From Pempheris klunzingeri (Eukaryota > Chordata > Actinopteri > Acropomatiformes > Pempheridae): a stretch of DNA of 64,000 nucleotides. The notes under the pieces are model-generated. The model worked only from the letters and a program-made list of their open reading frames with translations. It was not told where the DNA came from and made no database searches. Location: assembly GCF_042242105.1 (NCBI RefSeq), contig NC_092012.1:6577470-6641469 (forward strand). Reading direction: 5' to 3'. Shown here one piece after another: positions 1-13,200 of the stretch. Position numbers and translations under genes: made by a program. The number at the start of each line of letters is the position of its first letter. Positions within the stretch are counted from its first letter, which is position 1.

Positions 1-173
1 TCATCTTCAACGAAACATAATAAACACACATCTGCCTCAAAGTAATGACCTCAAACACAACGTTTGTGTTGCTAAAAACTAACACAAATACACACACTGC
101 TAATCTAATGAGTGGAAGTGACTGCACTTTTTTATCAAAAATCCAAATAGTGTAAAAATTCTGTTTTTTTTTA

Positions 174-200
174 ATCATGATGATGATGATGATGATGATG
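174..200. repeat. (ATG)n microsatellite
   Basis: About eight consecutive ATG/GAT units follow a poly-T run. This is a simple sequence repeat with no coding context. Confidence 0.9.
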
Positions 201-3154
201 CAGAATTGTACTTGTGAAAACGGAACTTTTCTCTGTGTCCCATTAAGCCTGAAACCATTACACAGTTGTTCTGAAGTCTTCTGTGTTTATGAGTGGGTAG
301 TCTGAGTAGTTTACATTCCAGAGACGCTGCCCACAAAACAGAACTGTGTCTCACAGCTGAGCAAAAAGTGTCCAAACATCATGTAAATTTGCTGGAGAAG
401 ACCATCTGCAGTGTTTGGGTTGCCACAGAAAGTGCCCGCAGGCGCAGGGCGTCACTGTGATTGTTATCAAAAGGCCTTCCTGTCTTTGAAATCTCTGCAC
501 TGTTTAAATATCTACAGGCCAGTACACACACTCCTCATCATAGTTTTGGATATTGCAGCTACATGCCAACACAATAACATCAAGCACTCGCCAGATTTTC
601 CTCTTTACGTTCTTTCTTTTTCATTTAGTCTCTGGGGAGATTTTAGCTTTATCAAGTGCATCTACTTTATTTACAGATCAGGAATCGTGGATGGAGGAAG
701 CATCAAAGTGGCTCAGTCAAACATGTGTTTCTTCTGTCTGCAGGTACAGCACTGAAGTAACCTTTCATATTCACTTATCTCCACCTAGGGCCTTCAGTTT
801 TGGCTCCATTTGTTTATCTGTTTGTTATTCAGCAGAATATCTCAGATAATGTGTTTACACATTTCAGTAAGAGTTTAGCAATGACCCAAGAAATCAGTGG
901 TTTTAGTTTTTAGTGCACATCTGGATGCACGTGCAGATCCGAGACATTTAATGAGATTACATTACAGCATAACATTGTGAGACATTAAAAAAAACATTTT
1001 TGCTATTTTCTCTTTCCACGCACTTGGATGAGATAAGACACACTCCAAATCACTCCACAATTGTTTACAATCATGTATCTTGAAACATTTTCTGAATTTT
1101 TTAATTTCTCCTTTGGGGAAATATGCTTCTGCTCGTTTTCTGAGAGTGAGATGAGAAGATCAGCAGTCATTAGGCTAGCTTTGAATAAAGAATGTTAAAA
1201 ATATGTGCAAAGTTAAAAATATACCTACCAACACCTCTAAAGCATGTAAATCAACATGTTGTATATCAATTGTTTAATGTGTTTGTGCTGATACACTGTA
1301 CATCAGCAGGTCTGCACAGTTTATTGTAGACTGTCATTGACAGAAATGTATATAAAATTCTCATTAGACTATGAGTGAGCTAATAAAGACAGATATCTAT
1401 CACCATGTGAAATAATAAAGTAGTGTAGAGTCAAATAATAATATATTTGATTTATTTTTTACATGCTCGATTTTGACATTTTGATAAATACTGATGATAA
1501 TATCATCAGTAGTCTCGCACCCCTGCAGATACTCTGTGGTCATGTTGTCCTATGGAGCAGAAGCTTCTTTTTGCCAGAGCGTCTTTAACCTTTTAAATAA
1601 TTTGAAGTTGTAAAGATCTGAAGACCGACCACCCTCCCCCCGGTTAATTATCCTCTTTTCCATTCTCTTTTGCATCATTATCCTGTTTTCCCTCTCTTCC
1701 TGCTTTCTGCCTTTTCCCACCCACTTGGTGTCCCCTTGAGAAGCTGGTAGCAGACGTTCAGATCCCACCAGCCTCCGCTAGCTGGGAATCTGCTGCCCTT
1801 TGGTTTAAACAGCATAACCCTCGGCGTCATATATTCCATACACAAACAGGAAGTGAGGACCTTATTGCTGAGGGAGGATGTTGTGAAAGTGTTTATTTTT
1901 CACCAAGTTCACTTTGCCTTTCATACCACACCACCTCTAAAATATGAACAAATCAGCTGGTTTGTTGCATTCGTTCAATTCTTAGCCTCTAAAATGTATT
2001 TAAATTATTACTTTTTTTTATTTCATATGACTATGCTTTAGGAAAGGAATGTCTGTTTTTGGTTTTTCCCATGTTGAGGAAAATCTCAATGGAGTTTCTT
2101 TTTTATCTGCTGGTTTCTCTTCATGAGAAAAGGCTATTTAAATGGTCCCAGTGGGTCATTTCTTCAGCATTTCCTCTTGTTAGGAATGCACAGAGTGGGA
2201 GTGTTTCAGTGGAAAAGGAAACACTTAGATTTAAGTCTGTTTCACCAAGTTATAAGATCAAGAACTCTCAACAAATCTCTGTCCTGTCTTTTCACCAAGA
2301 TCAAAAAAAAAAGCGTGTAAGAAAGACAGAGAGAGACCAACAGGCTGCAAGAAAAAAAAAAAAAAAAGATTTGTTTTTATTTCTGAGCTGCAAACAATAT
2401 GTGACACAATCTCACAGTAGTCCCCCCCCGATCTGGCAAATGTTTCGGAACATTTTTTAGCTCATAGTTTTGTTTTCTGCTTTGTATGAAACAATAAACA
2501 CAGTCACTGCTGGCACAGGCTTTGTTGTCATTGTAGAAAACATAAACTGTCCTGAGATCCAGGAGAGGTGGAGGCAATGAACTGAGGTTACTGTATTCGA
2601 CACATGTTAGGAAGGCGACTGACGGATTAGAGTTATATTTTGAGCCTTCTGGTGTAGCTGAGACCCTTTTTTTTTCTTCACGGGTGATTAATGTTGATGT
2701 AAAACACAATCCAGCCTACGTGCATTCGATGGTTTACATCATCAGTGTTGCTGAGAAACCTCATCCAAAGGCCCCTGAAGTAAGGCTGTGAATTTCTCAT
2801 CGTCACTTCTCATAGTGAGGCACTCTGAGGTGTGATAGACAGACAGTCAGTGGTGTACATCTGGACCAGGAGGTGTTCCAGATGCTGTGCAGAGGTTATG
2901 GCTCCTAATTCACCCCATTCAGGATTGGGTCATTATGGTCTCTTTCATATCTAAATGAAACCAATCAACAGACCAATCTGCAGATCCACAAACTGTGTTT
3001 TGTGTTTATGATGATTTTGTGAAGTTTATATTCATCCATTACCATATTGCACTGTAACAGACCTTTTTCAGAGTGGACATTTTAACGTGTCATTAATAAC
3101 ATTAACAACGTGTCCCAGTAGGCAAAAGCTAAATGGAAGCAGCTGTCATTATAG

Positions 3155-3379
3155 AGCTAAAACAATGAGTCTATTAATCTATTAAGCGTGTTAGTTGATC
3201 TGCAACTATTTTGATGATCGATTTATCTATAAAGTTTCTATAAAGATTTTTTATTGTCTGCTTTGATATGTAACTGATTAAATTGTGAGGGGCATCTTTC
3301 ACCATTGTCAGGCATTTTATTGACATGACAATAAACAGCAGATTAATCTATGATTAAAATAATCGTTACTGGAAGTGCT
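3155..3379. repeat. degraded teleost interspersed repeat rich in ATTAATC motifs
   Basis: The segment has the layout of a non-coding element that I remember as abundant in percomorph fish. One end carries alternating ATTAATCT and GATCGATT motifs with 'ggcaactattttgat'-like sequence (here 'tgcaactattttgatgatc'). The middle has a 'gggcatctttcaccattgtcaggcattttat'-type core, and the far end reads 'gattaaaataatcgttac'. The outer ends are weakly inverted (agagctaaaac versus the reverse complement of gttactggaagtgct). It looks like an old MITE. The family name is not certain. Confidence 0.6.
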
Positions 3380-6300
3380 GAAGATTCTGACTTTTATTTT
3401 TTATTTCTGTTTATCGTGCAAGGTTGGGGAAAGTGCATTCATATGTACACTAGTGTCCCCATTTATGTTCTCAACATATAAACATCATGTTCTGATTTGA
3501 CTAGGATGGTGAAATCGGGACACACCGGCAGGAAGATGACCAGAAACCTGGATAATGTTCCAGTCATGTGCACACGGGTATGAATAACAAGTTTTCTCAT
3601 CTCGCATGCAAACATCACATCCTGACTAAGACTAAAACCAGCATAAGGTTCAAAACCTGGATACCAATGCACATGTAAACACACTCTACGTCATGTTGGA
3701 CTGGTACAGTGGCTTGATGTCACAGTGAAGTGGTATTCTCCTCAGAAATGGAAATGCTTTGAAAGTTCCAAGTTCACGAGTTGTGATGTGTTGTTGACAT
3801 CTTCAGATATGGCAAAAGCAATGGACATTAATTATTTGGTTGGTGGTTAAGTTGATATATTTGAATTAGTAATTGTATGTCTAAGGAAAATGGTGATATT
3901 TCCAACGACCTCACACTTCCTGCACATTTCCAACGTTGCGTAATGTGTTGCTAACTAGCTAAATTGGGCCTCTTTGGGTCTCGAAGGCCTCTAGACGCCG
4001 ACAGTAACAGCTTTTAACAATATGTAATGATGGCATACATACAGCCCAGCAGCACTGCCTCACAACAGTGTTCTCACAACATAACCAATAGAACAACAAG
4101 CATATCATGCACATGGCTTCCTACATCCTAACCATTGGAAGGCAGTGTGCGTCCTACTGAAACCACTAATTAAACAAGATATGTAAGGGATAATATTGGA
4201 ATCTATTATCAGGAGGAGGCCATTAATTGCTGGGCATAATCCTGCTTATGCCATGGTCACTTGCCAAAGAAAAAACATAAAGACCATTAATTGATATTTT
4301 TGTGCATTTTGCAATCAAAATATAATTTTTTTTAACCCCATATTTTGGTCTTCTTCTGGTCCCAAGTGGCTATTGGTGTTGGCTAAGGTTAATTTAGCTA
4401 GTGATAATACACATGATTGATAAAACAGTAGCCTGAAATGGAGAAAAAAAAAAAAACCCTGTTTCATTCGCAGAAAGCAGTAATTCAGCTGCTTATGAAA
4501 CAACTTGTTTACTTCCCCCATTTTGTTAACAATCATCTATTATAAATATGCCTTCTGTGAGAATTCCCTTTTAATAACTTCATGTACAACAAAGAGCTGA
4601 TGGAAAATGGCAGCTGTGAAACTGCTTTGGAGTGCAGCTGTGACATAAAATGAAAGCAAAGCATTAAATTGTTATTTATGTCGTCTGCTGGAACAACTGT
4701 CTCCACCCTGCGATTCCACTAAACTCTGTCACTTTAGTGGAAATTCACTTATTTCTGTGAGCGTCTGTGACACAAATGGCATCAGCTTAACATTTAAATA
4801 TACTTTACGACAATCAAACAAACCAAAACAGGATAATGTCTGATTCTTGTATCAGCGGTGCAGTGTACGAGGGTTGATTGATTTCCAGCAGACGTGGAAG
4901 CTTCTCCGTCCTCCTTCTGTCCTTGTTGGCTCTCACAGCAGGTGTGACAATGTCTGACAAGTGTTAGAAAAAAAAAAGGAACAGATTAAATGTGGCAACC
5001 AAATGGATAGTGGGTGCTAACACTCGCTAATAGAGTATTACCGATATTATTGGTTTAAACTTTAAATAAAATCCCTCAGTTGAACAAAGCCAGTTTTATA
5101 CTCATCATGCTGTTTGGGCTGAGAAGCATGGCTACATACATGTCCTGGATTAGCTTTAATATATTCGTGAAGAAGGCCATTTATTGGACAAAGTCTTTTC
5201 CATGAAACGTCATCAATGCATCCCGCGCCTCCCTCGCTCTGTGTGTGGGTGAAAAAGCTTCAAAGTTTACTAGGACCTCCAAATGGATGTTTGGCTGGAC
5301 CACAGAGGACACGTAGAACACAAGCTAAGTGCTTTAGCAGCGGGTGACGCTAACACAGTAGGACAGGCTCAGTGTGGCGTGAAGCAGAAGAGTGCTGTGC
5401 GAGGTGACTTATGGGACAATGGGGCCGCTTTTCGCAAATAAAACATGAGGCTTATCCAGAGCCTCTGAGCTGTACAGTCTCGGTTTCTGTCAGGTGTTTG
5501 TGGGTAGAAAGAGAGGGGGAAAAAATCTGATTTAATGCTCCATAACTGTTTGGATTATCTGCTGAATACAATGACGGATAATTCAATTAAATATATTGTT
5601 TTTAGTTAATGTGCCGAGTCCTATTAACTCCTTAACATCCACTTTTCCACTTTTATTCCCTCTAAAGCAGCTTCAGTCTTGTTAAAGCTGAAGCTTCTGA
5701 TTGAAACTCAATGATTCTTTATTTTGGGTGAATTATTCAGATCCAAGACTCTTTGTTTTAATGGCTGCACCATTTGATCAGATGGAAGTCTTGTGCATCA
5801 TTTTACACACATTTCACCCAAAATGTAATCTAACTTCAGGAACCTAGAAAACAAAGTTATGCAGTTTAAACAGTGTTCAGCAGAGTCATCATGGAGACAG
5901 CAATTAGGGTCACCAACTGGTCACAGGATGAATCTAAAGGGTCATGAAATAACCCCCTTGGAAGGAAAGAAGAAAAAACAACATTGTTCTGCTCAAAATG
6001 GTTTATTCTTTAAACTTTCCCCTCATCTTTGGTGTCTGCTTTATTTCATTTTGGAATATCAAGTAGTTTCTCCTCTTCATGCTTCTAAAAGTATTAAAAT
6101 CAAGTAAAACTCGTGTCAGATCGTGGACATTCCCAACCTGTGACAAGGCTCACAAATGATATTTTGTTTGTATTAAAGGCTCTCAAGCCAAAGGAGCCCC
6201 TGACAGACTACTGTCCAACTCATGCACGACAGCTTCCTGGAGTGACACCATTTAGTCGTAACGATCCACCGTGCATCTACAGTATCTCCAAACTGGCAAC

Positions 6301-7929
6301 AGCAACGTTTGACACATGTGGGATTCGTTGTGACGTAAACGCAAAAGACAGCAGGTCCATAAATAAATACTATTCTCCAGTTTCTTCAATTAATGAAAAG
6401 CAGCAGCGTTCTGCAGCGATCCATTTAGTCTAAAAGATAACCATCTCTTGATGATTTCAACTATACTGTGTCGGCCTCCATGCCAACACTTAGAGGGAAG
6501 AGGTCTGTGAATTTAGATCCAAACAACATCAAGCAGTCCTTTAAATCCAGCCGAGGAGATGTATAAATAAGACATAGTTCGCGCACAAGGCTATCTTTGG
6601 CAACGAAGATGGCAGTGACATCTATGGGCATAAAATGTTCAGAGCTTCAGTGACTCATTTTTGCTTTTTAACCCTTTATATGCCAGTGGTGCATGAACCA
6701 CTGACCAGGACCACTGAACTGATCAACCACTGATTAATTTGAAGGATTTTTTTAAGAGTTGCATTCAGGAGCTGTGAGAAGCTGTAGAGAGAGAGAGAGG
6801 ACATGACATGACACACGTGGCATCAAAGAACATTTTTCAGTCTGCCACGTTTAGAGAATTCGCTTTAAATTTAAACGGTTTTAATGGCAGATTTAATAAA
6901 TGGTCTCATTCGTCAGAAATAAGAGGTGATAGAAAAATGTGTGTCTTACATAAATATTTAGTTTTAGCATGTTCTCAAACAATGGGAATAATCTGCCTTT
7001 GTTTTGAGCAAATCCTCGCCTCATCATATCAAGACAGACATGTAGGAAAATGGTTGAAATCAGCATCCCAATATTAATAACAATATTAACTAAAATCTCT
7101 ATATATCAAAACATGGCAAATGTTTGCAATCATTAAAAAAAAAATCAATTCAAGCTATCAGCTGCTTTGCATTACAAGACATCAAAGTCTTATATTTATC
7201 TTTACATGCATCACTGCATCTTCCTTAAGTAAATTTTAAGAAGAGTGGAAGTCCTGAATCCGTGGACGAGGTGGATAAAGATGGAGGCCTCTTGTGCATT
7301 AAAACCTCATGGTACAGACCGTACGAACTGTATGTGTTGAATAAATTAATGAACACTCAGCAGCACAGTCAATATTTCATAGGCAGCCAGTGTAACTAAA
7401 ATGACAAACAGAGCGTAATATATGTCGCTCCTTAACGTTCTCTAAACTAAAGCATAATGCAGCTGCTGACTGGAGGCAGATTTCTCCGTATCTACTGTAT
7501 TCTGGTAAATAAACATGTAAATGTAGATCTGCACCTTCTGTTTTTAAATGTATCGTTCCCAAGGGGAAATGTGTCTCACAGACAGTAAAAACCACAGACT
7601 TGGACATAAAATCTCATCGTCAGCGTGTCAAACAGCATCATCATCGTCACCCACCTGACCATTATTTCAGCATATGGAACAGATTATAATAGTTAATTGA
7701 ACTCTGTCAAAAGCACAAGGAGCAGTTTAAACACCAGCAGACTGGCTCCTGAGAGAGGCCTTCAACATACAAACAAATCAGTGACAAAAAGCTCATTTTT
7801 AATCAAAATCTGTTAATAATTTCCCACATTTTGCTTCATTAAAGGGTTTGGAATTATGCATAATTCTGAAAATGGAAAAATAAAACAGGACAATTTACTA
7901 TTTCCCATGATTTCACATAGGGCAGGAAA

Positions 7930-8080
7930 TAAAGATTATGTTTATTTTCAATTAATCTACCAATTATTCCCTCCATGAATCAATTCATTGGTTGGTCTAT
8001 AAAAATTGTCTTGCAGTAATACTGTTTTGTTTTGTCTGACCAATAGTCCGACCTATTAGAAATATCTGGGACCCTGAAAA
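7930..8080. repeat. second partial copy of the ATTAATC-rich repeat, opposite orientation
   Basis: This stretch shows the motif order of the 3155-3379 element read from the other strand. ATTAATC-type motifs are followed by 'ttggtctataaaaattgtc' and then a 'gttttgtctgaccaatagtcc' block, which I remember as typical of the longer form of the family. It is truncated and diverged. Confidence 0.5.
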
Positions 8081-9388
8081 GTTGTCCAGGAGGAATGTTT
8101 ACAATGTATTGAATTAAGCATTATCTAAATTTATAGCTGCCCTTTGTCTGAAATCCGGCGCGGTACCTGAAAAAAAGAGAGACTGGAACCAGAGATCAGA
8201 TGTTTGACGATGTATTTGTTGAAAAATGACATAGGTGAGCAGTTGCAGATTCATTTTCTGTTCTTTTTCTGTTCCCTTTCAGCTTTCATTTTGCTCCACG
8301 TGAAGAATCTTGACAGCTCCTTATACATCTAATCAATGCTTTACACATCTTTCTACGAGATCTGAAATTACTGCTCCATTGAAATACATATATATATAAA
8401 TAATCACTTGGGTTCAGTATGTCCTGAAACAGATTGAAAACACAGTAGAGCGTCACTATTTTTAGATCAGATCACTGAAGAAGCACAGTGAGAATACGTC
8501 CGTCGCCCCCCTCCTCGCCCTGCAGGCCTGATTGTGTTCCTATACAAAGTCAGGAAACTGTCTGGCCTTTGAGAGCAGCCTTGTTGTGAGGAAACGCACT
8601 GCATGCTGGGCTCACGTCCAGGGCCGAGCCTCAAAACACAACACGGGCCGTTTCTCCACCCACGCCACTCTTACATCAGCCTGGTCCAGACGATTAAAAC
8701 ACACACAGATTTACTATTAGCATTATTATTGAATGTATTGATGGCAAAAATACAGATTTTATATTTCTGTAAACAAGGTTTACCAGGTCAGCTTGTTTAT
8801 TTATCAATTCATTAATTAAATGCACATCAAATTAAATATTTCTGTCAATAATCAAGGTGAAACTCCTCTAAAACCAATTCAAATACCTGTATAATATATT
8901 GAGCTACTAAACATGTGAGCAACATTAACATTATTAACATTTCTTTATTTTTTCATTTTACTCTGATATTTCAGTTGTAGTGTGAATTAGTTAGACATAA
9001 ATATATTCTAACATTAAATTATTACCCCTCATCGTATCATTAACAGTATTTGTTTTTAAATCCTTGCTGCTGTATGGAGGCACTTTGGCAGAAAGCACAT
9101 TCACCTGCAATGAAAATGTGTTGAAATGCCTCAAATAGCTGTTTAAATACATTTCTGCTTATTAAGCAGATGGTGAGAAATGTTTTACCAGACAGGCAAA
9201 ACAAAATAAAACATTAAATAAAAGAAATAAAATCAAGTTAAACGAGTTATGCTTCAATATGAAGCATTAAAGTGTCACAGATTCTGCATAAGATCCAATA
9301 TTATGGGAGTAAAGCGTGAGTATTTTTATTTTTAATGTTTCTAACCTTTTACAAAAATAAAGGAAATTTAGCAAGAAAATAGCACCAT

Positions 9389-9412
9389 AAAATAATAATA
9401 ATAATAATAATA
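9389..9412. repeat. (AAT)n microsatellite
   Basis: About eight AAT units in an AT-rich stretch just upstream of the rbpms2 promoter region. Confidence 0.9.
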
Positions 9413-9439
9413 TTTTTTATTCTAAGCTAATATAAATCG

Positions 9440-9614
9440 GAGGGGTTAGGGGTGGGTTACCATTGGCTCACCGGCTCCCATAGAAACGGTGATGCAGCGG
9501 CGCTTCCTGCAACAGCTGAGGCGGATCTGCAGCTTGATTACGGCTCACAGCGGACTCCAACATAATTGATGACCTAATTGAAAAGCGGGAGGAGGAAGAG
9601 GAGGAGGGAGAGAA

Positions 9615-9665
<51 letters not shown>

Positions 9666-9682
9666 GGGGGGCCTCACTCAGG

Positions 9683-9718
<36 letters not shown>

Positions 9719-9909
9719 GAAAAGTTTACTTGTTCTTCCTCCGCACAATCCCACAGCTGAGGGCATTGATGTGAGCGCGGAGGCTTTCCTGTTTTTTACG
9801 CGCACTTCTTTCCCCCATCTTTCACCCTCACACACGGAGCACAAATCCACCTTCTCACCTTTAGTTTAGCGCGTATCTGTGTTTCTTTTCTTTCCTTTTC
9901 TTCCCTTTT
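9440..9909 (+). promoter_or_regulatory. rbpms2: probable rbpms2 promoter and 5'UTR region
   Basis: Base composition rises from AT-rich flank to GC-richer sequence here. An inverted CCAAT box (ccattggctc, about 9461-9470) lies upstream of a GC-rich stretch with CpGs and a long GA tract. The rbpms2 start codon is at 10205, with no intron evident between, so transcription probably starts between about 9480 and 9850. No clear TATA box was seen. The promoter call is inferred from position and composition; no start site can be read directly. Confidence 0.45.
9609..9717. repeat. two purine (GA)n tracts
   Basis: A nearly pure GA dinucleotide run spans about 9609-9662. A second spans about 9685-9717, after a G-rich interruption. 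They lie in the probable promoter or 5'UTR of rbpms2. Such tracts can bind GAGA-type factors and are length-polymorphic. Confidence 0.9.
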
Positions 9910-9913
9910 ATGA

Positions 9914-10204
9914 ATGATTCTCTCTCGCAATCCTTCTCCTCCTTCTTCTTCTTCTTCTTCTTCTTCTCCTCCTCCTCCTCCTACCACCACCACAACTACA
10001 AAGATATCCTCGGATACTTCGCCGTCCTCGTCCGCACGACCTCACCTCGGCACATCTTCTCTCCTCAAGTTCAAACGCCACCAGGACTTTCACGGCAGCT
10101 TCAGGCGCACTTGGGGGAAATATCACTCGACGAAGAAGAATCTGATCCTCTGTGCAGCAGCAGCAGCCGCAGCAGCCGCAGCAGCCGCTGAGGCCACCGC
10201 CAAC
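9914..10204 (+). other. in-frame open extension upstream of the rbpms2 ATG
   Basis: The frame of the rbpms2 start codon stays open for 97 codons upstream, back to an ATG at 9914. The extension would be low complexity: a serine run encoded by (TTC)n-type DNA, then proline and threonine runs, and an alanine run of about 13 residues (10156-10196) encoded by mixed GCA/GCC/GCT codons. An overlapping ATG at 9910 starts a different frame. The extension is most likely 5'UTR, because the downstream ATG at 10205 has the conserved family start and a good context (A at -3). A longer N-terminus cannot be excluded. Confidence 0.35.
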
Positions 10205-13200
10205 ATGAGTCTCAAAGCTGACGCAGAGCCCAACAACAACGTTTCCATCGAAGAGGAGGTGAGTTTGGCCAAACTTTGACTTCCCCTGTCGTTCACGTCC
10301 ACTGACAGCTCGATAAAACCGCGCTTCTCTTCTGCAAATTCAGGCTTTTGTGACTTTTTTTCTTTTCTTTTTTTTTCTTTGCAAGTTGTGCGTTTGGCTT
10401 TTTTTTTTTTTTTTTTTTCTTTCCGCTCTCAAATCCTGAAGCACTTGATAAGGAAACAAGGAAGACGCAATTGTAAAGAGGCGAAACTAAAAGTTGGCAC
10501 GTTAGACACATGGAAGTTTAGGAATATGGTGCAAAATGTTATTTCAACACGCATCTTTTTCTCTTTAAAAGCTCGAAGTGATGTCTGTTTTTTTTTTGTT
10601 TGTTTTTTTTCTTACAGGTTAAAAAGCGCATCACCAGGTGTGCAAATAACTAGAAAAATGAACCAATTAAGCTGTTAAAGGTGTTTGTTTCTTGCTTGGT
10701 ATATTTTATTGAACATCCAGTTGTCGTATTTACCTCATTTGTTTTTTACTTATTAGGGCAATGTGGGGCTTTTGTATCGGCTTCAAATGTGAGTTGAAAA
10801 ACAAATTAAAAAAATTAAATTTAGGTGAAAAAACCCGGTTTAAATCTTGTAAAATCTTCGGGCCGTCTGAATGGGGGAAAAGAGCAAAGCAGTCCCATGA
10901 ATTTAAATATCTAGCTCTAATCCCATATTTCAAAATACCCACCGGTTGTTTTTTTTTTTATTATTATTTATTTATTTATTGTCTTTTTCAGCATCCAGTT
11001 TGCTGCTGCAACATTGTCTGCGCTTGTTTGCACTCAGGTGCCAAACTAAATAAGATGCGTCATACAAACGCTGCAGGTTTCTCATTTTCTTCACTCCTGA
11101 TTTGTTGAAGAGGCTCTAATTCATCCTCCAACTGAGACCTAAAAGAAATGTCTCAGCAGCTCCATGACATCCTTATTTGTGATTTGTAGATCTAAAATAT
11201 TTGTATTAAAAAAAAAAAAAAAACCCTCAATAGTAATAAAACAATGAGTAAATCAACTTGATATATCGAATTATCTCTACAATGATCAGTGTTGACTTTT
11301 TCCAGCTGCCACTCTTCAGCGCTGTGTGGCCGGCTATATTTCCTCTTTAATGACTCCTTATGGAGAGACACTGAGGGGAGCCTTGGCCCTTTTGTTGGTC
11401 CTCCTTTGTTCCCATTATCTTACAACAAAGCCTCACGGGGCCACTTGACTTTTCTTAGCCTAGTTTGCTTTTGCGTTTTTTTTTCCCTCCATGTAATTAA
11501 GAGCAAAGATCAAGAAAATGAACCAGAAAATCCCCATTTTAGAGGCCTGTTAAATGAAGAGACAGTATTTTGTCAGTGATGAACACTTCTGTTTATATTT
11601 AGGTGAATTTCTAGAACCGCGCACATGCATGGACTTCATCTTCAGGTTTCTAGCAGTCAACAGATTCAAACATGTCCATTGAGTTTGCATCCAGCTGGGC
11701 CAGTCTTCAATTTCTGTATGTGCCGACTTGTAAAGGGCCGAGAATTGCTGCTGTGCGGCACCTGAAAAATGCCGGAGGGCCAGCAGGGTTGGGGCCGTGG
11801 GTCAGAGGAAGGAAATGGTGTCACGCTGTGCACTGTTGTCCAGTGTTGTTCGTCTGGCAGCCCCATTGTACTGAGGGCCTCCCCACCGGCTGGGAACTAA
11901 TGGGCCTCGCACTGCACGCTTTATTTCCTCAGCCACACTGGCCTGTGCACCACTTCAGCGCTGTCTTGTCAGGGCAAGTCCAGGGGTCCTTGAGAGGGGA
12001 TCCAGGGGGTCCCCAGCAGGATGAAGACCAGCATGTGTTCAATGTTTAGCTCATAACATGTTAGAGGGATGACAGGATGTATAAAATCTACCGTTGTTAA
12101 TCATTCACAGGAAAATGTTCAGATCTGTTAATGAGATGGATATTAAATCCTAAAGGTCATTTTAAAATCAGTTTTATCAACTGGTCACCTATTTGGTTCT
12201 TAAAAGGCTTAAAGCAGTGGTTCCCAACCTGAGGGTCAGGACCCAGCCAAAGGGTCGCTTCATAAGTCTCTGAAGGGTCACGAAATGCTTAAACGAATGG
12301 TAAAGCGGGAGGGGGGATTCTATCAAGCAAAATTAGGTTTAGTTTTCCAGACTTTATTCTAATCTTTGCTTTACAAATTCGTGGATCATTTTACTTCCTT
12401 TCAGGCCTTTTTGAATGTATTCAAATAAAACAATCTTTGAGGGAATAACAACTCTTTGGTTGAACCTGTAAACATTGTGATGGGTCACAACTTGACATGG
12501 ATTTTGTTTTTAAGGGGTTACGAGCCAAAAAGATCAAGGACCAGTGGCTTACGGGGTCAAATCTCCAGCAGCACTTGTCGTTTCATATCCAGAACAGCTT
12601 CATTGTGCCACCATTGTATTTCAGAGTCAAGAAAAAGTTTGGGACCGATGGGAGTCAAGACTTCTGTAGGTCGGTTCATGTGTCAAGTCGTAAGGTGCTG
12701 TTTTGTCAGTGTGGGCAGTTCTATTTCAAACTTTCAGAAATAAAACATGTTTCCTATTTATTGCTTTTCTCATTTTCCAGGACTTGATATTATGAATGTG
12801 TGCTGCACATACAGTTTTATGGAAAGTTCCACTAAATCTATATGTGTGTTGGTTATTTAGGAGGAATGAAAGGGGTCAGGACCATGGCCAAAGCAATTTT
12901 GTTTTGTGCAGCTCAGTTCTTCTCCCACATACTGCTCTTTCTAGACACAGACAAGACACCAAATGAAGATACTGAATGTTTTTTTGTTTTTTTTAATGCA
13001 GTTTTGCTTTTTGTTTGCAGGTACGAACACTGTTTGTCAGTGGCCTACCAGTTGATATCAAACCACGAGAACTTTACCTTCTCTTCAGACCTTTTAAGGT
13101 AGGTTACAATGTGACGCACTTCAAAAGAGAGAGGCAGTGTATGCTGGACAGATAGTAAATCCCTCTGAGGCAAATTTTCAGATTTGTGGAACCCCATATA

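Larger units (their letters stand above)
1..9440. other. gene-poor AT-rich flank upstream of rbpms2
   Basis: I see no exon in this 9.4 kb that matches a protein family I recognise. Open frames are short, lack plausible splice partners and have AT-rich composition. The stretch holds a trinucleotide microsatellite near its start, poly-A and poly-T runs, a short GA run near 6788 and two degraded interspersed repeats (entered separately). It may contain distal enhancers of rbpms2 or the end of a gene lying to the left, but nothing in the sequence alone shows this. Confidence 0.6.

Noticed and set aside
9796..10126. Minus-strand frames rich in Gly/Glu or Arg runs
   Set aside because: They are translations of the trinucleotide repeats and GC-rich sequence of the rbpms2 5' region on the wrong strand.
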